Positions 7,220 through 14,546 of a DNA stretch of 23,618 bases are shown one piece after another (the stretch's first letter is position 1; each line of letters begins with the position of its first letter). The translations under genes and the position numbers were made by a program. Below the pieces are notes generated by a model. The model was given only the letters and a program-made list of their open reading frames with translations, made no database searches and was not told the origin of the DNA. The DNA lies in contig DATHAL010000067.1 of assembly GCA_035296705.1 (NCBI GenBank), positions 1-23,618 on the forward strand, in the 5' to 3' direction. The stretch is from WHSW01 sp035296705. Its GTDB lineage: Bacteria > Actinomycetota > Thermoleophilia > Solirubrobacterales > 70-9.

Positions 7220-8868
7220 TGGATCTGCCCAACCCGCTTTCAGCAGCCCGCAACGTCAAGGTCGGTTCGCTCGGGCCGCTGCCCGACATCCCGTTCAACC
7301 TCAAGACGCTGATGGACGCGGGGGTGATCCGCCCGATGCGGCCCGACAGGGTGGCCCGCGTCTTCCTCGAACTCGCCCGCTGGGGCGCCTCGCCGGCGGG
7401 AGGCATCACCGGCGCCGCGATCACGAATTCGGACGGCACGATGCTGATCGACGAGGCGGGCAGCCTCACGTTCGGCGAGGTGCACCGCCGCTCGAACGCG
7501 CTCGCCCGCGCCCTCGCGGAGGAGGGCGTTCGCGCCGGCGACGGCGTCGCGATCATGGCCCGCAACCACCGGGGCTTCATCGAGACGACGCTCGCGGTCT
7601 CCAAACTCGGTGCCAACGGCCTCTACATGAACACCGCCTTCTCGGGGCCGCAGCTCGTCGACGTGATGGAGCGCGAGGGGCCGGCGGCACTCGTCTACGA
7701 CGAGGAGTTCGCCGAGCTCCTGGGGGAGGCCAAGGAGGACGTGCGCCGCTTCGTCTCCTGGACGGAGGAGGGCTCGAGCGGCGACACGCCGATCGAGGAG
7801 ATGATCTCCGCGACCGACGACTCCGACCTCAGCCCGCCCGGCGAGTCGAGCCGCTTCGTCATCCTCACCTCGGGGACGACGGGAACGCCCAAGGGCGCGC
7901 AGCGCCAGCAGCCCGACTCGCTCAGCCCGCTGGCGGCGCTCTTTTCGCGGATCCCGCTGCGGGCCGGAGAGCCGACGATGATCGCGGCGCCGATGTTCCA
8001 CTCCTGGGGCTTCGCCCACTTCATGCTGGGGCTCTCGCTCAACTCGATCTACGTGCTCGAACGGCGCTTCGATCCGGAGGCGGCGCTGAAGACGATCGAA
8101 GAGCACGAGGCGACCGCGCTGATCGTCGTGCCGGTGATGATGCAGCGGATCCTTCAGCTCCCGGAGGAGACACTCGCGAAGTACGACCTGCCGACGCTGC
8201 GGGTCACGGCCGCGAGCGGCTCAGCCCTCCCCGGCCGGCTCGCCAATGAGTGGATGGACCAGTTCGGCGAGAACCTCTACAACCTCTACGGATCGACCGA
8301 GGTGGCGTGGGCGACGATCGCGACGCCGCGCGACCTGCGCGAGGCGCCCGGCACCGCCGGAAAGCCGCCGCGGGGGACGGTGGTCAAGATCGTCGACCAA
8401 AACGGCGACGGTGAGTTGCCGCCCGGCCAGACGGGCCGCGTCTTCGTGGGCAACGAGATGGCGTTCGAGGGCTACACGGGCGGCGGCGGCAAGGACGAGT
8501 ACCAGGGCCTGCTCTCCTCGGGCGACGTCGGCCACTTCGACGACGTAGGCCGCCTGTTCATCGACGGCCGCGACGACGAGATGATCGTCTCGGGCGGCGA
8601 GAACGTCTTCCCACGTGAGGTCGAGGACCTGCTCACGGGCCACGACGAAATCAAGGAGGTCGCCGTGATCGGGGTGGACGACGAGGAATGGGGTCAGCGC
8701 CTCAAGGCCTTCGTTGTCCCATGCGAGCCGGGCGCCCTCGAGGAGGACGAGGTGAAGGGGTACGTGAAGTCGAACCTGGCCCGCTACAAGGTCCCGCGCG
8801 AGGTCGAGTTCCTCGACTCACTCCCGCGCAACGCCACGGGGAAGGTCCTCAAGCGCGAGCTCGCCTGA
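7219..8868 (+). CDS. AMP-dependent acyl-CoA synthetase (fatty-acid CoA ligase family)
   Basis: ANL-superfamily enzyme that adenylates a carboxylic acid with ATP and transfers it to CoA. The 549-residue protein carries the AMP-binding P-loop LTSGTTGTPKG (216-226), the YGSTE motif (357-361), the SSGD hinge-side motif (433-436), the RDDEMIVSGGENVFP region (451-465), and the C-terminal PRNATGKVLKREL with catalytic Lys 542. The N-terminal 55 residues (about 1-55) resemble those of actinobacterial long- or medium-chain acyl-CoA synthetases; the chain length used cannot be read from sequence. ATG 7219 was preferred to the TTG at 7192, which would overlap ispF. The 3' end faces the DUF6766 gene across a 16-bp palindrome. 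Confidence 0.92.
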   Translation: MDLPNPLSAARNVKVGSLGPLPDIPFNLKTLMDAGVIRPMRPDRVARVFLELARWGASPAGGITGAAITNSDGTMLIDEAGSLTFGEVHRRSNALARALAEEGVRAGDGVAIMARNHRGFIETTLAVSKLGANGLYMNTAFSGPQLVDVMEREGPAALVYDEEFAELLGEAKEDVRRFVSWTEEGSSGDTPIEEMISATDDSDLSPPGESSRFVILTSGTTGTPKGAQRQQPDSLSPLAALFSRIPLRAGEPTMIAAPMFHSWGFAHFMLGLSLNSIYVLERRFDPEAALKTIEEHEATALIVVPVMMQRILQLPEETLAKYDLPTLRVTAASGSALPGRLANEWMDQFGENLYNLYGSTEVAWATIATPRDLREAPGTAGKPPRGTVVKIVDQNGDGELPPGQTGRVFVGNEMAFEGYTGGGGKDEYQGLLSSGDVGHFDDVGRLFIDGRDDEMIVSGGENVFPREVEDLLTGHDEIKEVAVIGVDDEEWGQRLKAFVVPCEPGALEEDEVKGYVKSNLARYKVPREVEFLDSLPRNATGKVLKRELA

Positions 8869-8882
8869 CCGGCGCGCCGGTC
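8867..8882. terminator. Perfect 16-bp palindrome between convergent genes
   Basis: GACCGGCGCGCCGGTC at 8867-8882 is its own reverse complement and starts in the stop codon of the acyl-CoA synthetase gene. It can form a 6-bp GC stem with a CGCG loop in RNA from either strand, so it could stop transcription from both sides. There is no T-tract; function is inferred. Confidence 0.4.
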
Positions 8883-8885
8883 CGG

Positions 8886-9569
8886 TCAACCCTCGACGCC
8901 GGTGGCCTCGTGCGAGGCGCCGACCGGCTTCGACTCGGGCGACCCGCGCTGGCGAAGGAAGACGGCAAGGATCGCGAACGAGCCCACCGCCAGGAACTCC
9001 GACTGCCAGTTCTGGAGCGTCGCCTCCCAGAAGTCGGCGCTGCCGATGTAGGACGCCCAGGAGACCGCCGGCTCGCCGTGCGTCTGCTGCTCGGCGTTGA
9101 ACTCGGTCCAGCCGGTGACCGACTGAGCGAACCACGATCCAACCCAGATCGCCGTCATCACGATGAGCAGCGAGTTGGAGTAGACCGCGCTGCGCAGGCC
9201 GCGCGTGCGGGCCCAGCGCGGCGACCCATGGTTGGCCCAGCCCCCGATCTTCTGCGACTGGTCGGACTCGGTGCCTTCCTTCCCGAGCTCCTTGGACTCG
9301 GGGGAGCCACGCTGGAGGAGCCAGACCGTTGCGAGCATGAAGAGCATGAACTGGAGGTACTCCGACTGCCAGTTCTCCATCACCGCCTGACCGAAGTAGG
9401 AGGAGGTCACGTACTGCCACAGCGAGAGCGCGGGCTCCCCGTGCGCCGCCTGCTCCTGGTTGAAGGCCTCGTGGCCGGCGATCGCCTGCCCGATCAGGGC
9501 CGCCAGGAAGATGACGAGGAAGAACAGCGACAGGCCGTTCTCGTACAGGAGCCTACGCAGGCGTTGCAT
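8886..9569 (-). CDS. DUF6766-like membrane protein with internal duplication
   Basis: A 227-residue protein made of two copies of an 87-residue unit (about 7-93 and 128-214) joined by a polar linker rich in Ser, Glu and Lys. Each unit has a hydrophobic helix, a conserved FN.EQ..HGEPA segment, an NWQSE motif, a second hydrophobic helix and a terminal Q-RGSPESK. This gives four predicted membrane helices. The pattern matches the actinobacterial and proteobacterial DUF6766 family, which has no known function. ATG 9569 is the start: GAGGGGG lies 6 bases upstream and overlaps the stop of the 27-residue ORF before it. The TTG at 9575 is less likely. No catalytic residues are recognisable. Confidence 0.82.
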   Translation of the reverse strand: MQRLRRLLYENGLSLFFLVIFLAALIGQAIAGHEAFNQEQAAHGEPALSLWQYVTSSYFGQAVMENWQSEYLQFMLFMLATVWLLQRGSPESKELGKEGTESDQSQKIGGWANHGSPRWARTRGLRSAVYSNSLLIVMTAIWVGSWFAQSVTGWTEFNAEQQTHGEPAVSWASYIGSADFWEATLQNWQSEFLAVGSFAILAVFLRQRGSPESKPVGASHEATGVEG

Positions 9570-9580
9570 CTGCAACCCCC

Positions 9581-9664
9581 TCAGGTGTGCTCGAGGCCGA
9601 CGATCGCGAAGTACACGATCCCGAACGCGATCAGTCCGCTCCAGACGATCAACATGAGCTTCAT
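9581..9664 (-). CDS. 27-residue membrane microprotein
   Basis: Starts MKLMLIVWSG and consists of one continuous hydrophobic helix (about residues 3-23) ending in a short polar tail. Its stop codon runs directly into the GAGGGGG ribosome-binding site of the DUF6766 gene, 11 bases before that ATG, so the pair would be translated from one mRNA. TAGCCC stands 7 bases before the ATG, the same geometry as other starts in the window. Too short for homology calls from sequence alone; the placement, codon pattern and clear helix support it. It may be a small subunit for the duplicated membrane protein. Confidence 0.5.
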   Translation of the reverse strand: MKLMLIVWSGLIAFGIVYFAIVGLEHT

Positions 9665-9733
9665 CGACTTGGGGCTACCCCCGGGAGTGGCTTCGCACGC
9701 TTGTCGCGCGTCACACCGGGTAGCACCGGTGGC
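9665..9733. promoter_or_regulatory. Divergent intergenic region between the microprotein/DUF6766 pair and the Rieske oxidoreductase
   Basis: 69 bases separate the two start codons. TAGCAC (9721-9726) stands 7 bases before the GTG at 9734; on the minus strand TAGCCC (plus-strand 9672-9677) stands 7 bases before the ATG at 9664. Both deviate from TAnnnT at the last base. No clear -35 or operator was seen. Confidence 0.3.
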
Positions 9734-11284
9734 GTGGAACGCGCGGCACACGAGGCGCCGCCCGTCGCTTTGCCGGGGCGTCCGATCTCCGCCTGGCGCG
9801 ATGGCGCCGACCGCCCGGACCGGCCGCCGCTCGAGCGCGACCTCGAGGTCGACGTGGCGGTCGTGGGCGGCGGCATCGCCGGCCTCAGCGTCGCCCACGA
9901 GCTGAGGCGCGGCGGCGCCAGCGTCGCCGTCCTCGAGGGCCGGCAGATCGGCGACGGCGTGACCGGGAACACAACCGCGAAGCTGACCGCGCTGCAGGGC
10001 ACGCGCTATGCGTCGATGACCTCGACGCACGGGACCGAGGTGGCGCGGGCATACGCCGACGCGAACGAGTGGGGCATCGACCGGGTGGAGGCGATCGCCC
10101 GCGAGCTCGGGATCGACTGCGACCTGCGCCGCAAGCCCTGCTTCACGTACACCGAGCACGAGGCGCGCGTGCCGGAGCTCGAGCGGGAGGCCGAGGCCGC
10201 GCGGGTGGCGGGGCTGCGGGCCGAGCTGACGACGGAGACGGACCTGCCGTTCGACGTCGCCGCCGCCGTCAGGCTGGGGGGCGAGGCGGAGTTCCAGCCG
10301 GTCGCCTATCTGGCGGGGCTCGCTGCCGAGCTCGATCGCGACGGGCCGACCGTGTACGAGCGAAGCCGGGCCGTGAGGGCGGGTGGTGATCGGGTGGAGC
10401 TCGAGGGCGGGGCGACGGTGACCGCGGAGCGGACGGTGCTCGCGACGCAGATCCCGTTCATGGACCGGGGCCTCTTCTTCGCCCGCGCCGGCGTCGCGCG
10501 TTCCTACGCGACCACCGTTCGCCTCGGGGGGCCGGTGCCGCAGGGGATGTACCTCCAAGCCGAGAGCCCGAGTCGCACGCTGCGCGCCGTGCCGTGGGCG
10601 GGCGCGGAGCTCCTGCTGGTCGGCGGCGAGTCGCACGAGCTCGGCCACGGCGACCCGGCCGAGCGCTTCCGAGCCGTCGAGCGCTTCGCCCGCGAGCGCT
10701 TCGACGTCGCGGAGTTCGAGCACCGCTGGTCCGCCCACGACTTCATGCCCGACGACGGCCTCCCGTACGTGGGCCGGCTCTCGCCGCTGTCGGACCGGGT
10801 GCTCGTCGTCAGCGGCCTCGCGAAGTGGGGCCTTGCGATGAGCGCCGCAGCGGGCAGGATCCTCGCGGATCGCATCCTCGGGCGCGACAGCGAGTGGGCG
10901 CCGGTCTTCGATCCGTGGCGGCGGCCGCCGCTGGGCGCGGCGACGACGCTCGTGCGCCACAACGCGGACTCAGGGTTTCGCTTCTTCAAGGATCGCCTGC
11001 AGCGGAGCCGGTCCGTCGACGAGCTGGCGGCCGGCGAGGGGCGGGTGGTCGGCTCCGGCCTCGAGCAGCTCGCGGTGCATCGCGACGATGCCGGGCACCT
11101 GCACGCGCTGTCGGCGCGCTGCACCCACCTCGGCTGCATCGTCGGCTGGAACTCCGGCGAGCGGACGTGGGACTGCCCCTGCCACGGCTCGCGCTACACC
11201 GCGGAGGGCGAGGTGATTAGCGGTCCGGCCACGCGGGCACTTGAAACGAAGGAATTACCGGATGACTACGAGGAGGAGGCGTGA
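9734..11284 (+). CDS. FAD-dependent oxidoreductase with C-terminal Rieske [2Fe-2S] domain
   Basis: A 516-residue fusion. Residues 40-70 form a dinucleotide-binding fold with VGGGIAGLS (44-52); the DAO/glycine-oxidase-like FAD domain extends to about 385, with a second FAD-contact region near MPDDGLPYVG (338-347). The last 100 residues are a Rieske domain with cluster ligands C463, H465, C481 and H484 (CTHLGC and CPCHG) and the pair C468/C483 that makes a disulfide in bc1-type Rieske proteins. The layout equals the YhfW-type proteins of Bacillus (a DadA-like oxidase fused to Rieske), whose substrate is unknown. GTG 9734 leaves a 40-residue lead before the FAD motif; upstream in-frame codons run into the divergent promoter region. 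The end overlaps the next gene. Confidence 0.88.
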   Translation: MERAAHEAPPVALPGRPISAWRDGADRPDRPPLERDLEVDVAVVGGGIAGLSVAHELRRGGASVAVLEGRQIGDGVTGNTTAKLTALQGTRYASMTSTHGTEVARAYADANEWGIDRVEAIARELGIDCDLRRKPCFTYTEHEARVPELEREAEAARVAGLRAELTTETDLPFDVAAAVRLGGEAEFQPVAYLAGLAAELDRDGPTVYERSRAVRAGGDRVELEGGATVTAERTVLATQIPFMDRGLFFARAGVARSYATTVRLGGPVPQGMYLQAESPSRTLRAVPWAGAELLLVGGESHELGHGDPAERFRAVERFARERFDVAEFEHRWSAHDFMPDDGLPYVGRLSPLSDRVLVVSGLAKWGLAMSAAAGRILADRILGRDSEWAPVFDPWRRPPLGAATTLVRHNADSGFRFFKDRLQRSRSVDELAAGEGRVVGSGLEQLAVHRDDAGHLHALSARCTHLGCIVGWNSGERTWDCPCHGSRYTAEGEVISGPATRALETKELPDDYEEEA

Positions 11285-11625
11285 TGCCACCACGCGGAGT
11301 CAAGAAGGGCACGAAGAGAGCCAGGCAGTACGAGCACGTCAAGGAGAGCGAGCGCGAGCAGGGGCGCTCCGAGGAGCGCGCCGAGGAGATCGCAGCGCGG
11401 ACCGTGAACAAGGAGCGAGCGCGCTCGGGCGAGTCGCGGACACGGTCGCGCAGCTCGACCAAGGACATCTCATCGGGGCGGCGCGGCGGGCTGCGCTCGG
11501 GTTCCGGCGGGGGCGGGCGGACGCGCGACCAGCTCTACAACGAGGCGAAGCAGCTCAACATCAGCGGCCGCTCGCGGATGAACAAGAAGCAGCTCGAGCG
11601 GGCGGTAAATCGCAAGCGCGGCTAG
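11284..11625 (+). CDS. Small basic protein with Rho_N/SAP-like C-terminal motif
   Basis: A 113-residue, strongly basic protein, starting MPPRGVKKGTKRARQYE. The middle (about 20-80) is low-complexity, rich in Arg, Ser, Glu and Gly; the last 35 residues (RTRDQLYNEAKQLNISGRS, then MNKKQLERAV) match the short helix-extension-helix seen at the N-terminus of Rho and in SAP domains, which binds nucleic acid. Similar proteins are often labelled plasmid stabilisation protein, a name with little support; nothing plasmid-like is near. ATG 11284 has GAGGAGG just upstream and shares its A with the preceding stop (TGATG); GTG 11281 is an alternative. Tight coupling to the FAD/Rieske gene suggests co-expression. 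A role in DNA or RNA binding under stress is inference. Confidence 0.8.
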   Translation: MPPRGVKKGTKRARQYEHVKESEREQGRSEERAEEIAARTVNKERARSGESRTRSRSSTKDISSGRRGGLRSGSGGGGRTRDQLYNEAKQLNISGRSRMNKKQLERAVNRKRG

Positions 11626-11632
11626 CGGGAAC

Positions 11633-12127
11633 TCAGGCGGTCGCCGTCTCGCGCTCGGCGCGGCGGCGCGCCGCGTCCTGGCGCAGGCGCTCGTGCTCGA
11701 CCTGGCGCTTGAGCTGGTGAAGCGATCGTCGCAGGTGGCTGCGGAGCGACGGCGCGGCGACGCGCTCGGCGAGGTATCCCGTGATGCCCGAGCCGGCGAC
11801 TCCGTAGGCGAATCGGAGCTCGACCCTCGTCCGACCGGTCGCGAGCTCGCGCAGCCGCCAGCGGCCGCGCTGGTCGAGCCCGGTCACCGATGACCAGGCG
11901 AAATCGCGCTCCTCGCTGAACTCGACCACCTCGATCAGCCCCCCGACCTCGGCCGAGCCGACGCGGATCAGCATCCGGTAGCGCGCCCCGAGCCCCGAGC
12001 GTTGCTCGCCGACCACCTCCCAACGGGTGACGCCGGACATGTAGTGGAGGGCGTTGCTGGGATCGGCGATGTAGTCCCAGATCAGCCTCGGCGGCGCGGA
12101 GATGACGATCGATTCGCGCAGCCGCAT
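11633..12127 (-). CDS. SRPBCC (polyketide cyclase/dehydrase-like) family protein
   Basis: A 164-residue protein with the START-like helix-grip fold: an opening strand MRLRESIVISAPPRLIWDYIADPSN with the typical family motif of a strand followed by P..IW..I.DP, central strands (residues 40-105) and a long C-terminal helix (about 115-150) that lines the ligand pocket. The last 25 residues are very charged. Members bind hydrophobic ligands or act as cyclases; no substrate can be given. It follows the acyltransferase-like gene on the same strand with 9 bases between them, and its ATG has GAGGAA close upstream, so the two form an operon. It ends 7 bases from the convergent Rho_N gene. Confidence 0.85.
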   Translation of the reverse strand: MRLRESIVISAPPRLIWDYIADPSNALHYMSGVTRWEVVGEQRSGLGARYRMLIRVGSAEVGGLIEVVEFSEERDFAWSSVTGLDQRGRWRLRELATGRTRVELRFAYGVAGSGITGYLAERVAAPSLRSHLRRSLHQLKRQVEHERLRQDAARRRAERETATA

Positions 12128-12136
12128 CGCAGTTCC

Positions 12137-13153
12137 TCAGCCGAGGATCGGCCAGCGCCGCTCGGCGGCCAGCCCGTCGAGGGCCTCCTGCATGACCCGG
12201 GTCACGTGCTCATAGACCTCGTCGACGTCGGGTTCGGCGCCGAACTGCTCGTGAAGATCGATCGCCGGCAGGACCTCGATCGTGACCTTCGCCGGCAGCG
12301 GGAGGTGGCCGAGCAGGTCACCGACGTTGAGTCCCCACGGGAGCGCGAGCGAAATCGGGATCACCTTCAGCCGCAGATAGCGGTCCGCGCCAGTGAGCCG
12401 CGCAAGCCAGGCGCAGCGGCTCAAAAACAGTGCCGTCTCCTGGCCGCCGATCGTGACCACGGGCACGATCGGCACGTTCTCCGAGAGCGCCAACTTGATG
12501 AAGCCGCTGCGATTTGCGAAGTCGATCCGGTTCCCCTCCCAGGACGGCCGGTGGACCTCCCAGTCGCCGCCCGGGAAAACGAGCACAGCGGCGCCGTGCT
12601 GGAGCGCCTCCTTCGCGTGCGCATGGGACGCGGCCATGGTGCCGTAGCGACGCAGTAACGGCCCGACGGGCGAGGCGAGGACGAGGTTGTGGGCGAGCTG
12701 GTAGAAGGGCCGCTCGACGCCGAAGAAGGTGGAGAAGGCGAGCGGCAGGATGATGATCTCCGGAGCCGTGTTGCCGCCGGTGTGGTTCCCGACGAGGAGC
12801 GCCGGACCTGCCTCGGGGACGTTGCCCATGTTCCTCACCTCAGCGCGGTACCAGAGCGTCGCGGCGAGCCACGCCAGCGGCAGGTTCTCGCGGATGTAGT
12901 CGGGGTCGCGGTCGTCGAGGTTCGCGGTGAGCGCGTCCTGCATCCGTCGGCCGACGGCGCCGAGCACCGATCCGGCGACCGCGCGAGCCGCTCCGAACAT
13001 GCCTGACCCGAGGCGCGCGAACTCCTCGCCGCCGGCGCGTGCCACCGCGCCGAGGCGTTCAAGCGGCTCGGGCGCGCGTCCGACGCCGTCAGCGCTCGCC
13101 TCGCCGCCGCCGTTTCGCCGCGCCTGCTCCGACAGTGTGCCCGGATCAGCCAT
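12137..13153 (-). CDS. Lysophospholipid acyltransferase (PlsC-like) family protein with altered catalytic box
   Basis: A 338-residue protein. After about 90 residues with Ala/Gly-rich helices comes an acyltransferase domain: VGNHTGGNTAPE (121-132) in the place of the NHx4D box, GVERPFYQLAHNL (145-157), LVFPGGDWEVHRPS (191-204) as the FPEG-equivalent, VVTIGGQETALFL (232-244) and a PISLALPWGLNVGD stretch (266-279). The His (H124) is kept, but the residue four positions later is not Asp; an acidic residue, E132, follows further on. This pattern is known for an actinobacterial acyltransferase subgroup, so it is probably active on glycerolipids, but the acceptor is unknown. ATG 13153 stands six bases from a TATGAT element. 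It is upstream of and co-directional with the SRPBCC gene. Confidence 0.85.
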   Translation of the reverse strand: MADPGTLSEQARRNGGGEASADGVGRAPEPLERLGAVARAGGEEFARLGSGMFGAARAVAGSVLGAVGRRMQDALTANLDDRDPDYIRENLPLAWLAATLWYRAEVRNMGNVPEAGPALLVGNHTGGNTAPEIIILPLAFSTFFGVERPFYQLAHNLVLASPVGPLLRRYGTMAASHAHAKEALQHGAAVLVFPGGDWEVHRPSWEGNRIDFANRSGFIKLALSENVPIVPVVTIGGQETALFLSRCAWLARLTGADRYLRLKVIPISLALPWGLNVGDLLGHLPLPAKVTIEVLPAIDLHEQFGAEPDVDEVYEHVTRVMQEALDGLAAERRWPILG

Positions 13154-13159
13154 CAGGCG

Positions 13160-13165
13160 ATCATA
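13160..13165 (-). promoter_or_regulatory. -10 element TATGAT before the acyltransferase-like gene
   Basis: Read on the minus strand, TATGAT is followed by 6 bases and the ATG at 13153. Five of six bases match TATAAT. No good -35 is visible 16-18 bases upstream. It would give this gene a leaderless mRNA of its own, separate from the hydrolase gene that ends 42 bases upstream. Confidence 0.5.
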
Positions 13166-13195
13166 TGCCCCGACCGGGGGAGCGAAAACCCGATC

Positions 13196-14479
13196 TCAGA
13201 CCGCGCGGCGCAGCGCCCGGGCGAGCGCGCTCCGTGGCTCGGGCTCTGCAACCGCGGCCGCCTCCGCGAGGTGCTCGCGGATGAGGCCGTTGGTTCGCTC
13301 CGGCAGCTCCACCTGGGGAACATGGCCGCAGTCTTCGAGCACGACCTGCTTCGCGCGCGGGAGCGCGGCATGCACGTGCCTCGCGAAGGCCGGAGGGATG
13401 AGCCGGTCCGCCTCGCCCCAGATGAAGAGAGCGGGCGGCTCGAGTGTCCGCAGGCGGGCGTAGAAGCCGCGCTTGCCGTGCGGCTCGTCGAGGTAGAGGT
13501 TGCGCGCCGCGGCGAAGAACGCGACTCGCGCGGCGCGGGAGCGATAGATCCGGCAGAACTCGTCGACGGCGACGTCGGCGGCCGCGGGGTCGAGCCGCTC
13601 GGGCTGCGCGAACAAGTCCCAGAACTGGCCGCGGACGATCGCCTCCCGCAGCGGGTGCGGGATAGCCGCGAGCTCGGGGCGGAGGAGGCGGACCAGCGGC
13701 GCAAGCTGGCGGCGCCGGAAGGCGAGTGATGGACTGAGGAGGCTCAGGGACGCCACCCGATCGGCATCGGCGAACGCGACTTCGATCGCGACGCGCCCGC
13801 CCATGGAGTTGCCGATCAGATGCGCCCGCTCGAGCGCGTTCGCCTCCAGGTACTCGAGCACGGCGGTCGCGAACCACTCGGCATCGTAGGGCGCGCGAGC
13901 CGGCTTCGCCGAGGACCCGAAGCCCGGCAGGTCGATCGCGTGGACGGTGTGGTCGCCGGCGAGCGCCGCGACCGTCTCGAAGAACGACGACTTGTTCGAG
14001 CCGAGCCCGTGCATGCAGATCACGTGCTCCGGGCCGTCTCCGGCAATCAGCGATCTCACGCGGCCGCAGCCGACCTCGGCGTCCGTGATTCGCAGCAGCG
14101 GGTCGCGGTCGCCGGGCAGCCTGAACATGGCCTCGAACCCGAGCGCCAGGTCGAGGTCGCCGCGGGCGTAGAGGCGGCGCTGCGAGAACGCGTCGAGGCC
14201 CGACATGCGGCCCTCGCGGAGGGCGATCCAGGTCGCGGCGTCGGTCCCGATCACGACGTCGGGCTCGCGGGTCGGCGAGGGACGAACCTCGCAACGATCG
14301 GCGCATGTCCGGACCTCCCAGGTGCGACCGGCGTCACCCAGCCGGATCTGGAACGTGTGGTCGGCGTCGGCCGGACCGCCGCGGTAACGATCCGCGAGCT
14401 CCGCGAACGCGCGGCGCACCCGCCGTGCCCGCTCGTCGCGAAGCGACGCCGTTGCCGCCTGCATTGCGGGCCTCGCCAT
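13196..14479 (-). CDS. SCP2 sterol-carrier domain fused to an alpha/beta hydrolase
   Basis: A 427-residue fusion. Residues about 15-125 resemble an SCP2 lipid-binding domain (HTFQIRLGDAGRTWEV, then PDVVIGTDAATWIALREGRM, then the ARGDLDLALGF end). Residues about 140-410 are an alpha/beta hydrolase: oxyanion-hole HGLG (157-160), nucleophile elbow GNSMGG with S225, acid D358 in WGEADRLIPP, and H386 in CGHVPQVELPE. The triad is complete, so an esterase, lipase or C-C hydrolase on a hydrophobic substrate held by the SCP2 part is plausible. ATG 14479 is chosen because further upstream codons would cross into cysS; ATG 14464 is an alternative. TAACGT lies 8 bases before 14479. It is divergent from cysS with 67 bases between. 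Confidence 0.82.
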   Translation of the reverse strand: MARPAMQAATASLRDERARRVRRAFAELADRYRGGPADADHTFQIRLGDAGRTWEVRTCADRCEVRPSPTREPDVVIGTDAATWIALREGRMSGLDAFSQRRLYARGDLDLALGFEAMFRLPGDRDPLLRITDAEVGCGRVRSLIAGDGPEHVICMHGLGSNKSSFFETVAALAGDHTVHAIDLPGFGSSAKPARAPYDAEWFATAVLEYLEANALERAHLIGNSMGGRVAIEVAFADADRVASLSLLSPSLAFRRRQLAPLVRLLRPELAAIPHPLREAIVRGQFWDLFAQPERLDPAAADVAVDEFCRIYRSRAARVAFFAAARNLYLDEPHGKRGFYARLRTLEPPALFIWGEADRLIPPAFARHVHAALPRAKQVVLEDCGHVPQVELPERTNGLIREHLAEAAAVAEPEPRSALARALRRAV

Positions 14480-14546
14480 CGGCGCCGACGTTATCGGCCG
14501 GCGCGGCCGCCAACGGTGCGCCGGCGCCGCGTTTCTCGCAAATAGC

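Noticed and set aside
9581..10960. 459-residue minus-strand frame opposite the FAD/Rieske gene
   Set aside because: Only its last 27 codons look like a protein (the hydrophobic microprotein). The rest is antisense to a clear oxidoreductase with low-complexity composition.
11284..11625. Toxin-antitoxin or plasmid-maintenance role for the Rho_N protein
   Set aside because: No toxin-like partner gene, and the plasmid label comes only from inherited annotation of similar proteins.
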